A DNA stretch of 22,143 nucleotides from Bacilli bacterium (GTDB lineage: Bacteria > Bacillota_I > Bacilli_A > RFN20 > CAG-826). Positions within the stretch are counted from its first letter, which is position 1. Each line of letters begins with the position of its first letter. The translations under genes and the position numbers were made by a program. Below, in pieces: positions 1 to 7,682 of the stretch. The notes below the pieces were generated by a model. It searched no databases. It saw nothing but the letters and a program-made list of their open reading frames with translations, and had not been told where the DNA came from. The stretch is from assembly GCA_016298185.1 (NCBI GenBank), contig JAEDDA010000017.1:1-22143 (forward strand). The letters are read 5' to 3'.

Positions 1-1286
1 GAAGAACAAGAAATTGCACTTGGGAAGACTTTAACATCACTTCCAACTTCAACTACATCTTTGAAGATATCGATTAAATTTCCGGAAACTGTAATAACAT
101 CTAATGGTTTATCAAGTTTTCCGTTTTTAATTAAGAAACCTGATGATTGTAATGAGAAGTTACCAGATTGTGGATTTAAACCAGCATGTAAACCAGTAAC
201 AGATGTGATGTAAACGCCATCGTTAACATCCTTAAATAATTCTTCTTGGGTCTTTTTGCCAGGCTTTAAAGACATGAAGAATGGAGATATACCCATTTTA
301 CCACCGCCTCTAGATGCGTTACCGGTTGTTTCAACGCCTTCTTTCGCAGCAGTTGTTAAATTATATAAATAGGTTTGTAGGACACCATTCTTGATAATTG
401 CTTTATTGTAGGTTGCTACACCTTCATCATCAAACCATCTTGCGAAAACATTTCTTTGAAGTGGTTTATCTTCGATTGTGATCTTTTTGGAAGCAATCTT
501 TTGACCTAATTTTCCAATAAATAAGGATGAACGTTTTTGCACTTCCTCAGCATCGGCATTACTGACATAGAAGCTCAAGAAATCCTTAACAACAGAGGGA
601 CTTAAGACTGCTTTGTAGGTGTTAGATTCACAAGCCTCGCCACCTAATTGACTAACTGTTTTTCTGACAATCTCTTTTGCGGTTTCTTCAGGTTTGAATT
701 CTGCAAAATTGTTGCCTAAATAGATATCGAAACCAGATTTTGTTTGTTCATTTTCTCTAGCAACCGCTTCACCAAAATAGACAAAATAATTTAATTTTTG
801 CGTTAATTTAAGGCCTTTTGAGTTCATAATTGTGGTACTAGAAGCTTCTTCTTCATATCCAACATCGGCAACTTCAATAATTCTTGGGTCGCCGTTTTTA
901 ATCAAGTTTTCAAAATCAAATAATTTCTTCATTTTCTCATCGACTGAGATTTTTTCTAATTCTTTGTTGAAAGTATTAACTTTCTTGTATTTCTTTGATC
1001 CTTCAAAAATGAATGTTGGATCATCATTTTCGATAACTTTTGCATTAGCAACTATCTCATCAACAAGGTACTTTGCCTTTTGTGCACTCCATGAATCGCA
1101 TGTCGCAGTACCAAATTTACCATTTAAAATACCTCTGGCACGAATGACCATGGATTTATTTGAAGAGTAGTTATCAACTTCGCTGTGGAACAAAGAAAAG
1201 CTTAAAGAATATGTTTCGCCGACATATAATTCGGCATCTTCTAATCCTGCTTGTTTAGCAAGTTCAAAAAACTTATCGTATTTCAT
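1..1286 (-). CDS. pmbA: PmbA/TldE, metallopeptidase partner subunit (C-terminus cut by window edge)
   Basis: The reading frame is open from the ATG (minus, 1286-1284) to the left edge, giving 428 residues. The family is usually about 445 residues, so only the last 15-20 are missing. PmbA/TldE pairs with TldD to form a heterodimeric cytosolic peptidase that trims unfolded peptides and, in some species, processes microcins and modified peptides. TldE lacks the HExxxH metal site of TldD, and none is seen here. Near the C-terminus the family signature is visible: SLQSSGFLIKNGK, then ITVSGN. The start codon overlaps the tldD stop by one base (TAATG), so the two are translationally coupled and form one operon, tldD first. 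No peptide-precursor gene is visible beside it. Family assignment is firm; the peptide substrate is unknown. Confidence 0.93.
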   Translation of the reverse strand, partial: MKYDKFFELAKQAGLEDAELYVGETYSLSFSLFHSEVDNYSSNKSMVIRARGILNGKFGTATCDSWSAQKAKYLVDEIVANAKVIENDDPTFIFEGSKKYKKVNTFNKELEKISVDEKMKKLFDFENLIKNGDPRIIEVADVGYEEEASSTTIMNSKGLKLTQKLNYFVYFGEAVARENEQTKSGFDIYLGNNFAEFKPEETAKEIVRKTVSQLGGEACESNTYKAVLSPSVVKDFLSFYVSNADAEEVQKRSSLFIGKLGQKIASKKITIEDKPLQRNVFARWFDDEGVATYNKAIIKNGVLQTYLYNLTTAAKEGVETTGNASRGGGKMGISPFFMSLKPGKKTQEELFKDVNDGVYITSVTGLHAGLNPQSGNFSLQSSGFLIKNGKLDKPLDVITVSGNLIDIFKDVVEVGSDVKVFPSAISCS

Positions 1287-2686
1287 TATTTAAGTTCTCC
1301 TCCGCGACCACCGACGGTGATTTCGCTAACTCTTAATGTAGGTTGACCAACAGATGTTCTAATGGAACCAGAGGCAGCACCACACATGCCTTCAGCTAAG
1401 GCTAAGTCGTTTCCGACCATATCGATCTTCTTAAGAATTTCATCGCCGCGACCGATTAATGTTGCGCCTTTAACTGGTTCACAAACTTTACCATCACGGA
1501 TGATATATGCTTCTGAACAACCGAAGTTGAATTCCCCAGTTGTTGGATCAACGGAACCACCGTTGAAGCTAACTGCGTATAAGCCTAACTTTGTGGCTTT
1601 AATGATTTCTTCAGGTGTGCTCTTGCCATTACAAATGTATGTGTTGGACATACGAGATGTTGGGCAATATTTGTAGTTTTGTCTACGACAAGAACCATTA
1701 CCACCTTTATTCATTCTTCTACCGTTAAAGTCATCAATCATGTAGTTAACTAACTTACCGTTTTTGATGAGTAAACGTTTTTCTCCTAAGTTACCTTCAT
1801 CATCGATATCGATTGAGCCCCAACCATTTGGAATGGTGCTATCATCGACTGCACTGACGACTGGAGAAGCAATCATGTCTCCGTCTTTTCCTGTAAAACA
1901 GGATAAGCCTCTAGAAACAGCGGATGATTCTAATGGGTGACCACAAGATTCGTGGAATAAGACACCGCCCCAACCGTTTCCGATGACAACTGGCATCTTT
2001 CCACTTGGACATTCTTTTGCATCAAGCATTAATAATGCTGTTTTCGCCGCTTTTAAAGCCTTTTCTCTTGGGCTAACTTTAGTTCTATAGTAGGAAATGT
2101 CTTGTTGGCATCCTGGTCCTTCAAAGCCTGTTTCAAAGCCGTTTTCATTTGCGACGACAACGGCGTAATGTAAACGACCGAATTCTGTATCGCGTTTGAA
2201 CCATTTTCCTTTGGAATTAAAGACTGCAACGAATCTATGATTGGAACCAAATCCACCAATGTATCTAACGATTCTTGGATCTTTAAGTTCTGCAATTGCA
2301 TCTGTTCCTTCTCTAATAAGAGCAATCTTTTCTTCTCTAGAAACATTGTCATAACTGTTTATAACAGGGTTACGATTTTTACATCTAATCATTTCGAGTT
2401 TTTCAACCGTGATTTTTCTTTCACCTTTAAAAGATGAACGTAAAGATTGCGCTAAAGAAATTAAACCTTTTTTAGTTAAATCATTTGTGTATCCATATAC
2501 GCATTGATTTTCTTTTAGTAAACGTAAACCAACACCATTCATGGAATTAGATGTTGAGGTTTCAACTTTACCATTTTCAATACTTAATGATTGAGCACGA
2601 GAATCTTCATAGAAAATTTCTGCATAATCAGCACCTGTAGCAAGCGCTTCATTAAGAACTTCAATAGCTAATTTTTTACTAACCAT
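1286..2686 (-). CDS. tldD: TldD zinc metallopeptidase subunit
   Basis: A 466-residue protein, normal length for TldD. The metal-binding motif HExxxH is present as HESCGH (H245, E246, H250) inside GVLFHESCGHPLES, and the C-terminal family block with the extra cysteine ligand (GMCGAASGS, then GQPTLRV) is also there. TldD carries the active site of the TldD/TldE heterodimer, which degrades flexible peptides threaded into its closed cavity. The start is supported by a strong Shine-Dalgarno sequence (AAAGGAGG on the minus strand, 2690-2697) and a TATAAT box about 35 bases upstream. It is first in a two-gene operon with pmbA and diverges from the guanine deaminase gene. Nothing suggests a link to the purine genes further right. 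Confidence 0.95.
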   Translation of the reverse strand: MVSKKLAIEVLNEALATGADYAEIFYEDSRAQSLSIENGKVETSTSNSMNGVGLRLLKENQCVYGYTNDLTKKGLISLAQSLRSSFKGERKITVEKLEMIRCKNRNPVINSYDNVSREEKIALIREGTDAIAELKDPRIVRYIGGFGSNHRFVAVFNSKGKWFKRDTEFGRLHYAVVVANENGFETGFEGPGCQQDISYYRTKVSPREKALKAAKTALLMLDAKECPSGKMPVVIGNGWGGVLFHESCGHPLESSAVSRGLSCFTGKDGDMIASPVVSAVDDSTIPNGWGSIDIDDEGNLGEKRLLIKNGKLVNYMIDDFNGRRMNKGGNGSCRRQNYKYCPTSRMSNTYICNGKSTPEEIIKATKLGLYAVSFNGGSVDPTTGEFNFGCSEAYIIRDGKVCEPVKGATLIGRGDEILKKIDMVGNDLALAEGMCGAASGSIRTSVGQPTLRVSEITVGGRGGELK

Positions 2687-2689
2687 ATT

Positions 2690-2727
2690 TGTCCTCCTTT
2701 GTACTAAATAGTGAAGGAATTATAACA
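2690..2727 (-). promoter_or_regulatory. tldD promoter (extended -10) and ribosome site
   Basis: On the minus strand an extended -10 element, TGTTATAAT, lies at 2719-2727 and is followed by an AAAGGAGG ribosome site at 2690-2697. No convincing -35 hexamer is seen at 17 bases, which is usual for extended -10 promoters. The spacing gives a leader of about 25 bases. Confidence 0.6.
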
Positions 2728-2799
2728 TAATTAATTGCTATTTATAGCGAAATACTCAAAATTTTACCGAATTAGAGTAAACTAACAACAAATTTCCTT

Positions 2800-2817
2800 T
2801 ATAATAATTGCTAGAGG
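2800..2817 (+). promoter_or_regulatory. guaD -10 box and ribosome site
   Basis: A perfect TATAAT lies at 2800-2805 and AGAGG at 2813-2817, seven bases before the ATG at 2825. If this -10 is used, transcription starts around 2812, leaving a very short leader that begins at the ribosome site. The -35 position (about 2777-2782) is a poor match. The element could also be chance in AT-rich DNA. Confidence 0.45.
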
Positions 2818-2824
2818 TAACCTT

Positions 2825-3280
2825 ATGAATAAATATATGCGTATGGCTATTAGCGAGGCCAGAAAAGGTATTAGAGCAGGACATGGTGGTCCTTTTGGTG
2901 CGGTCATTGTTAAAGATGGCGAAGTCATTGGAAAAGGTCATAACCAAGTTCTAAAAAACAACGATCCAACATGCCATGGTGAAATGATGGCAATCCATAA
3001 AGCTTGTAAAAAGTTAGGAACATTTGATTTAAGTGGCTGTGAATTATACACAACAGGAGAACCATGCCCAATGTGTATGTCAGCGATTCTCTGGGCCAAT
3101 ATTGAAAAGGTATATTACGGATGTAATATCATTGACACAGAAGAAATCGGATTCAGAGATGCAAAATTTTATAAAATGCAACAACCTGGTGAAAGAGAAA
3201 AACTCGTTATTGAATTAGATAGAAAAGCCTGTCTGAAGTTATATAAAGAGTACATCGGTTTAAATCACAAAATTTATTAA
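2825..3280 (+). CDS. guaD: Guanine deaminase (CDA-fold zinc deaminase)
   Basis: A 151-residue cytidine-deaminase-fold enzyme. It hydrolyses guanine to xanthine and ammonia in the cytosol. The zinc site is H51 in CHGEMMAI, with catalytic E53, plus C81 and C84 in EPCPMCMSAI. The NNDPT block before the zinc motif and the DTEEIGFRDAKFY block after it match the Bacillus-type GuaD rather than the tRNA adenosine deaminase TadA. The family usually reads HAE at the zinc site; here it is HGE. The protein is monocistronic, closed by a hairpin terminator at 3285. Its product, xanthine, is the expected substrate of the molybdenum hydroxylases 8-18 kb downstream, so it plausibly feeds that pathway. TadA is less likely given the length, the neighbours and the C-terminal region. 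Confidence 0.87.
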   Translation: MNKYMRMAISEARKGIRAGHGGPFGAVIVKDGEVIGKGHNQVLKNNDPTCHGEMMAIHKACKKLGTFDLSGCELYTTGEPCPMCMSAILWANIEKVYYGCNIIDTEEIGFRDAKFYKMQQPGEREKLVIELDRKACLKLYKEYIGLNHKIY

Positions 3281-3284
3281 AATA

Positions 3285-3312
3285 AAAGACTGGAGAAATC
3301 CAGTTTTCTTTT
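3285..3312 (+). terminator. Intrinsic terminator after guaD
   Basis: The stem CTGGA (3290-3294) / TCCAG (3299-3303) with a GAAA tetraloop is extended by A/T and one G-T pair, and followed by TTTTCTTTT (3304-3312). It lies five bases after the guaD stop and ends 15 bases before the next gene, so the next gene probably has its own promoter. Confidence 0.75.
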
Positions 3313-3313
3313 G

Positions 3314-3327
3314 GATAATTATAAACA
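3314..3327 (+). promoter_or_regulatory. Candidate -10 for a leaderless transcript
   Basis: GATAAT at 3314-3319 lies seven bases before the ATG at 3327, and no Shine-Dalgarno sequence is visible between the terminator and that ATG. If the box is used, transcription would start at or one base from the start codon. The -35 position falls inside the preceding hairpin and is not a clear match. Confidence 0.35.
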
Positions 3328-3809
3328 TGAGTTGGAAGAAGAATCTAAAGCCTCAAGCTGGCGATATATTAAGAGTTCATCGTAAAACTGGCTACTATCA
3401 TTACGGTATTGCAATTTGCAATAACCGTGTGGTTCATTTCACTGCGGGTGATGAAGACTTAGCTAAGAATAAAAAAGATATGAAGATTATTGAATCATCG
3501 CTCGATAGATTCTTGCTTGGTGGAAGATTAGAAATCGAATCTCCTTATCGCGCTTCATACGAACCAGAAATTGTTGTGGAAAGAGCAAAAAGCTATGTAA
3601 ATTCCCAACGTTTTAATGGAAAATACTACAATTTCGTCACAAATAACTGCGAACATTTTGCTAACTTTATCTACTATGGCGAATGTGTTTCGAAGCAAGT
3701 AAAAGTAGGCACCGCAGTGGCTGCGACAGTTGTTGCTGGTGTACTAGGCGCTGGCGCAATTATTACAACCGCGAAAAAAACAAAATCAAAACCAAAGAAT
3801 AAGAAATAA
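3327..3809 (+). CDS. LRAT/HRASLS-fold (NlpC/P60 superfamily) protein with C-terminal membrane anchor
   Basis: A 160-residue protein with the permuted papain-like LRAT fold. The opening GDILRVHR, then HYGIAI (H25), VVHFTAG (H37) and finally NNCEHFAN (C108) give the His-His-Cys order of the LRAT/HRASLS family, whose eukaryotic members are acyltransferases or phospholipases using that cysteine. Residues 126-148 form a small-residue-rich hydrophobic helix (VGTAVAATVVAGVLGAGAII), followed by a lysine-rich tail (residues 150-160). This suggests a tail-anchored membrane protein with the enzyme domain in the cytosol. There is no signal peptide. No ribosome site is visible, so the gene may be leaderless. 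It is alone between a terminator and the gdhA leader. The substrate is unknown; bacterial members are mostly uncharacterised. The fold is fairly sure, the activity is not. Confidence 0.8.
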   Translation: MSWKKNLKPQAGDILRVHRKTGYYHYGIAICNNRVVHFTAGDEDLAKNKKDMKIIESSLDRFLLGGRLEIESPYRASYEPEIVVERAKSYVNSQRFNGKYYNFVTNNCEHFANFIYYGECVSKQVKVGTAVAATVVAGVLGAGAIITTAKKTKSKPKNKK

Positions 3810-3984
3810 TCAATAATTTTTTCAGGCAATTTAAAAAATATTACATATTTTTCATATTTGAAAACATTTTATATAAATGTTAATTTAAATAATGCATTAT
3901 GGCTTATTACTATATTTGTTTACATTGATTTCTCTATGAGGGGAATTTTTAATTTTTCTCTAGAGAAGCAGAGGAGGAAAATGA
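3810..3984 (+). promoter_or_regulatory. gdhA leader with two inverted repeats and a candidate promoter
   Basis: This 175-base gap holds a weak sigma-A-like pair, TTGAAA (3858-3863) and TAATTT (3881-3886), 17 bases apart. A perfect 7-base inverted repeat, AACATTT (3863-3869) and AAATGTT (3875-3881) around TATAT, lies exactly in that spacer. A perfect 12-base palindrome, TTCTCTAGAGAA (3956-3967), sits just before the ribosome site GAGGAGG (3971-3977). The two repeats could be an operator and an RNA or protein site controlling gdhA. In AT-rich DNA the first could be chance. Confidence 0.4.
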
Positions 3985-5331
3985 ATGTATAAAAGTAATT
4001 ACCTAAACAATCTTCTGAATGATGTAAAAGCTAAATACTCAAACGAACCTGAGTTTTTGGCTGCTGTCGAAGAGTTTTTAGACTCTATGGATTTCTTAGT
4101 TGAAAAGGATCCAAAAATTGAACAATACTCCATTTTAGAAAGATTAGTAGTGCCTGAAAGAATTATTCAATTCCGTGTACCATGGGTTGATGATTCTGGA
4201 AAAATCCAAGTTAACACGGGCTATCGTGTCCAATTTAACTCTGCGATTGGACCTTACAAAGGTGGCATGAGATTTGACAAATCAGTCAATCTCTCAATTC
4301 TCAAGTTCTTAGGATTTGAACAAACATTTAAAAACAGCCTTACCGGATTACCAATGGGTGGCGGTAAAGGCGGCTCTGACTTCAATCCACGTGGAAAGAG
4401 CGATGGTGAAGTTATGAGATTTTGTCAGTCATTTATGACTGAATTCTATCGTCACATTGGACCTAACACCGACGTTCCTGCTGGCGACTTAGGTTTTGGC
4501 GCTCGTGAAATTGGCTATATGTATGGTCAATACAAGAGAATCGTTAATGAATGGTCTGGTGTCTTCACTGGTAAGAACGTTTCTTATGGTGGATCATTAG
4601 GTCGTCCTGAAGCAACGGGTTATGGACTTTGTTACTTCGCTGAAGAAATGTTAAAAACATACTTCAAAACCGATTTCAAAGGAAAGAAAGTAATCATTTC
4701 TGGTTCTGGTAAAGTCGGGTCTATGGCGCTTAAGAAAGTTGTTGAATTAGGCGCAACAGTTGTCGGCATGAGTGACATTAATGGTTATGTTGCTGATCAA
4801 AATGGATTAAATGCTGACGAAATTATTGAATTAGCAAAAACTAAAGGTGAATTCGTTAAAGACTATGTTGCAAAACATCCAAATGTCCAACACAGTGATT
4901 GTTCTAGAGACTTATGGAATGTTCCTTGTGAAATCGCAATGCCATGCGCTACTCAAGGCGAAATCAATTTAGAAAACGCTAAACAATTAAAGAAGAATGG
5001 CTGTTACATGCTCGCTGAAGGTGCGAATATGCCATGTGACTTAGAAGCTATTCGATTCTTCAATGAAAATGAAGTTTTATTCTCACCTGGCAAAGCCAGC
5101 AATGCTGGTGGTGTTGCAGTTTCTGGTTTAGAAATGAGTCAAAACGCAATGCACTTATCATGGACATTTGAAGAAGTTGATGAAAAACTCAAAGGCATTA
5201 TGAAGAACATCTTCAAACAATGTCATGAGACTGCAGTCAAATTTGGACAACCAAGGAACTTAGCTTTAGGTGCTAACATTGCTGGTTTCCTTAAAGTATA
5301 CGATGCGATGCTCGCACAAGGTGTCTGCTAA
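3985..5331 (+). CDS. gdhA: Glutamate dehydrogenase, probably NADP-dependent
   Basis: A 448-residue hexameric-type glutamate dehydrogenase interconverting 2-oxoglutarate plus ammonia with glutamate. The catalytic set of the Clostridium symbiosum type is present: K92 (GPYKGG), K116 (FEQTFKNSL), K128 (PMGGGKGGSDF) and D168 (DVPAGDLGFG). The Rossmann motif is GSGKVG near residue 240, followed by a SDINGY segment at the end of the second strand; a serine there rather than a longer acidic stretch favours NADP, but this is inference. Another ATG four bases upstream (3981) opens only a three-codon frame, so 3985, seven bases after GAGGAGG, is the start. It heads an operon with the DUF1015 gene and the serine genes, and fits re-assimilation of ammonia from purine breakdown. 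Confidence 0.95.
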   Translation: MYKSNYLNNLLNDVKAKYSNEPEFLAAVEEFLDSMDFLVEKDPKIEQYSILERLVVPERIIQFRVPWVDDSGKIQVNTGYRVQFNSAIGPYKGGMRFDKSVNLSILKFLGFEQTFKNSLTGLPMGGGKGGSDFNPRGKSDGEVMRFCQSFMTEFYRHIGPNTDVPAGDLGFGAREIGYMYGQYKRIVNEWSGVFTGKNVSYGGSLGRPEATGYGLCYFAEEMLKTYFKTDFKGKKVIISGSGKVGSMALKKVVELGATVVGMSDINGYVADQNGLNADEIIELAKTKGEFVKDYVAKHPNVQHSDCSRDLWNVPCEIAMPCATQGEINLENAKQLKKNGCYMLAEGANMPCDLEAIRFFNENEVLFSPGKASNAGGVAVSGLEMSQNAMHLSWTFEEVDEKLKGIMKNIFKQCHETAVKFGQPRNLALGANIAGFLKVYDAMLAQGVC

Positions 5332-5333
5332 TA

Positions 5334-6548
5334 ATGAATAAAAGAATAGTGGTTGCTCCACATATCCTACTTCCACGTAAAGGGACTGATATGTCCGCGT
5401 ATGCTGTCATTGCTTGCGATCAGTTTACTAGCCAAGTCGAATATTGGAACGACTTGAAAGACATGATTGGTGATAAGCTATCTACTTTCCATATGATTTA
5501 TCCAGAAGCATATTTGGAAAGCACAAATCAAAGCGAATATATTCAAAACATAAATCAAACAATTAATTCTTATCTAAAAGATAATCTGCTCGTCGATATG
5601 GGTGAATGTTTTATCCTTGTTGAAAGAGTTACCGCTTATGGTGTTAGAAGATTAGGCTTAGTTATTTCCATCGACTTAGAAGAATACTCATATGAACGTG
5701 GAGTCCCATGCTCAATTAAAGCTAGTGAAGCCACAATCGTGGAAAGAATTCCTCCAAGATTAAAGATTAGAAAGGACGCACCAATCGAACTACCTCATAC
5801 ACTCCTACTTTTTGACGATAAAGAAAAATCAAACATTGAACAACTTTACGCAAAGCGTAAAGAACTTGATTTATTGTACGATTTTGAACTTAATCAAAAT
5901 GGTGGTCATATTCGTGGCTATTTAGTTAAGGATACAGAAACCGTTATTAATAAATTCAATGATATTTATAAGAAGAATAATAATGGTTTGATGTTTATTG
6001 TCGGTGATGGAAACCATTCCTTAGCTACCGCAAAAGCACACTGGGAAAATATTAAGAAAAACCTAAGCAAAGAAGAACAAGAGAATCATCCTGCTCGATT
6101 TGCTCTAGTGGAAGCAAATAATGTCTATGATGAGGGCATTATCTTTGAACCTATTCACCGCATTTTGTTTAATGCCGGTAACTTCCAAAATGAACTTAAT
6201 GCGTTAGATGGAAATGGTCAATTGGCCTATTCATATAGTAAAAAAGATAGCAAAAAAGCCATTAAAACCACAAAAAGCGCTGCAGAAACCTATCAAAACA
6301 TCCAAAAACTTATCGATGAGAATTTGAAGAAACATCCAGAAATGAAAGTCGATTTTATTCATGACGAATCTTCTGTCTTAGAGATTGCGGACAAGAACCC
6401 TGATAGTTTAGCGATCGTTATGCCTGCATTAGAAAAGAGCGATATTTTTGAATTTGTCGCTAAAGATATGGTGTTACCTAGAAAGAGTTTCTCAATGGGT
6501 CACGCCAGTGAAAAAAGATACTATCTCGAAGCTAAGAAAATTGCCTAG
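5334..6548 (+). CDS. DUF1015 family protein
   Basis: A 404-residue protein of the DUF1015 family, recognised by GDGNHSLATAKAHW (from residue 224) and by FALVEANNVYDEGI, then EPIHR, around 258-278. The biochemical role is not established. In many Firmicutes and Bacteroidetes the gene sits beside serC and serA, as here, which suggests a role in or around serine/phosphoserine metabolism. The start lies two bases after the gdhA stop; the only ribosome-site candidate (AAGGTG) is inside the gdhA 3' end, so translation is probably coupled. No signal peptide or membrane segment is seen. The GDGNH block is the most likely functional centre because it is the most conserved part of the family. Confidence 0.85.
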   Translation: MNKRIVVAPHILLPRKGTDMSAYAVIACDQFTSQVEYWNDLKDMIGDKLSTFHMIYPEAYLESTNQSEYIQNINQTINSYLKDNLLVDMGECFILVERVTAYGVRRLGLVISIDLEEYSYERGVPCSIKASEATIVERIPPRLKIRKDAPIELPHTLLLFDDKEKSNIEQLYAKRKELDLLYDFELNQNGGHIRGYLVKDTETVINKFNDIYKKNNNGLMFIVGDGNHSLATAKAHWENIKKNLSKEEQENHPARFALVEANNVYDEGIIFEPIHRILFNAGNFQNELNALDGNGQLAYSYSKKDSKKAIKTTKSAAETYQNIQKLIDENLKKHPEMKVDFIHDESSVLEIADKNPDSLAIVMPALEKSDIFEFVAKDMVLPRKSFSMGHASEKRYYLEAKKIA

Positions 6549-6584
6549 AGAACAATACATATAGTTAGAAAGGAGTTATCCTAC

Positions 6585-7673
6585 ATGAAAGGAAACAGAA
6601 TTTATAATTTCTCTGCTGGACCAGCTATGTTACCAGAAGAAGTTTTGGAACAAGTAGCAGCAGAAATGCTTGATAAAGATGGATCAGGCATGTCGGTCAT
6701 GGAAATGAGCCACCGTTCTAAGGTTTATCAAAACATTATTGATACCGCAGAAGCTGACTTAAGAAAACTTATTGGTATTCCAGACAATTACAAAGTCTTA
6801 TTCTTACAAGGCGGTGCCACATTAGCGTTCTCAATGATTCCAATGAACTTCGCTACAAATGGTAAAGTGGATATCATCCACACAGGCGTTTGGACAAAGA
6901 AAGTTATTAAAGATACAAAATTATATGCAGATGTTAATATTGTTGCCTCTTCTGAAGAAGATGGATTTAGACATATTCCAGATGTTAAAGGTTTAAAATT
7001 CCGTCCCGATGCAGACTATGTCTACATCTGTGATAACAACACAATATATGGTTCTAAATATAAAGAATATCCAGATACAGGTGACATTCCACTAGTGTGT
7101 GATATGTCTTCATGTTTCTTGAGTGAACCAATTGATGTTAAAAAGTTTGGCTTAATCTATGCTGGCGCTCAAAAGAATGTTGGTCCTGCTGGTGTTACAA
7201 TAGTAATTATCAGAGAAGACTTATTAGCAAGAGCACCAAGAGTTCCTCTTCCAGCTTATTTGGACTATAGAATCCATGCTGAAAATGGTTCTATGTATAA
7301 CACCCCACCAACATTTGCAATTTATGTATGTGGTTTAGTCTTCAAATGGTTATTAAAGACCGGTGGTCTTGAAGCCCGTAAAGCTATCAATGAAGAAAAA
7401 GCGAAAATCTTATATGACTATTTAGATCAAAGCAAACTATTCAAACCATATGTTGATAAAGATTCCCGTTCATTAATGAACGTTACATTTAGAACACCAT
7501 CTGATGAAATGGATGCTGAATTCTTAGAAGGCGCAAAGAAATATCGTTTCACCAACTTAAAAGGTCATAGATCTACAGGTGGTTTACGTGCTTCCATTTA
7601 TAACGCAATGCCAATCGATGGCGTTAAAGCTTTAGTGGCTTATATGAAAGAGTTCGAAGAAGCTCATAAATAG
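6585..7673 (+). CDS. serC: Phosphoserine aminotransferase
   Basis: A 362-residue fold-type I PLP aminotransferase that converts 3-phosphohydroxypyruvate and glutamate to phosphoserine and 2-oxoglutarate. The N-terminal block NFSAGPAMLP, the SHRSKVYQ segment, the PLP lysine K197 in YAGAQKNVGPAG and the C-terminal GHRSTGGLRASIYNAMP are all typical of SerC. Length matches the family (about 360). It has a good ribosome site (AAAGGAG) and follows DUF1015 by 36 bases. serA lies 9 bases downstream, so the two form a serine-pathway pair with gdhA supplying glutamate. Nothing looks abnormal. No phosphoserine phosphatase (serB) is in the window. Confidence 0.96.
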   Translation: MKGNRIYNFSAGPAMLPEEVLEQVAAEMLDKDGSGMSVMEMSHRSKVYQNIIDTAEADLRKLIGIPDNYKVLFLQGGATLAFSMIPMNFATNGKVDIIHTGVWTKKVIKDTKLYADVNIVASSEEDGFRHIPDVKGLKFRPDADYVYICDNNTIYGSKYKEYPDTGDIPLVCDMSSCFLSEPIDVKKFGLIYAGAQKNVGPAGVTIVIIREDLLARAPRVPLPAYLDYRIHAENGSMYNTPPTFAIYVCGLVFKWLLKTGGLEARKAINEEKAKILYDYLDQSKLFKPYVDKDSRSLMNVTFRTPSDEMDAEFLEGAKKYRFTNLKGHRSTGGLRASIYNAMPIDGVKALVAYMKEFEEAHK

Positions 7674-7682
7674 GTACAGATT

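Noticed and set aside
832..1170. Plus-strand frame of 112 codons
   Set aside because: Antisense to pmbA, with no ribosome site and a composition typical of a shadow frame. The same applies to other short frames inside real genes.
2761..2775. PurBox-like CCGAA in the guaD upstream region
   Set aside because: Only five core bases match and no second, inverted copy is present, so a PurR site is not supported.
2753..2779. TACTC...GAGTA repeat between tldD and guaD
   Set aside because: Arms of five bases separated by 17 bases are expected by chance in AT-rich DNA.
3981..3992. Three-codon frame (M-N-V-stop) overlapping the gdhA start
   Set aside because: It starts three bases after the ribosome site and is too short to be a convincing leader peptide; probably chance.
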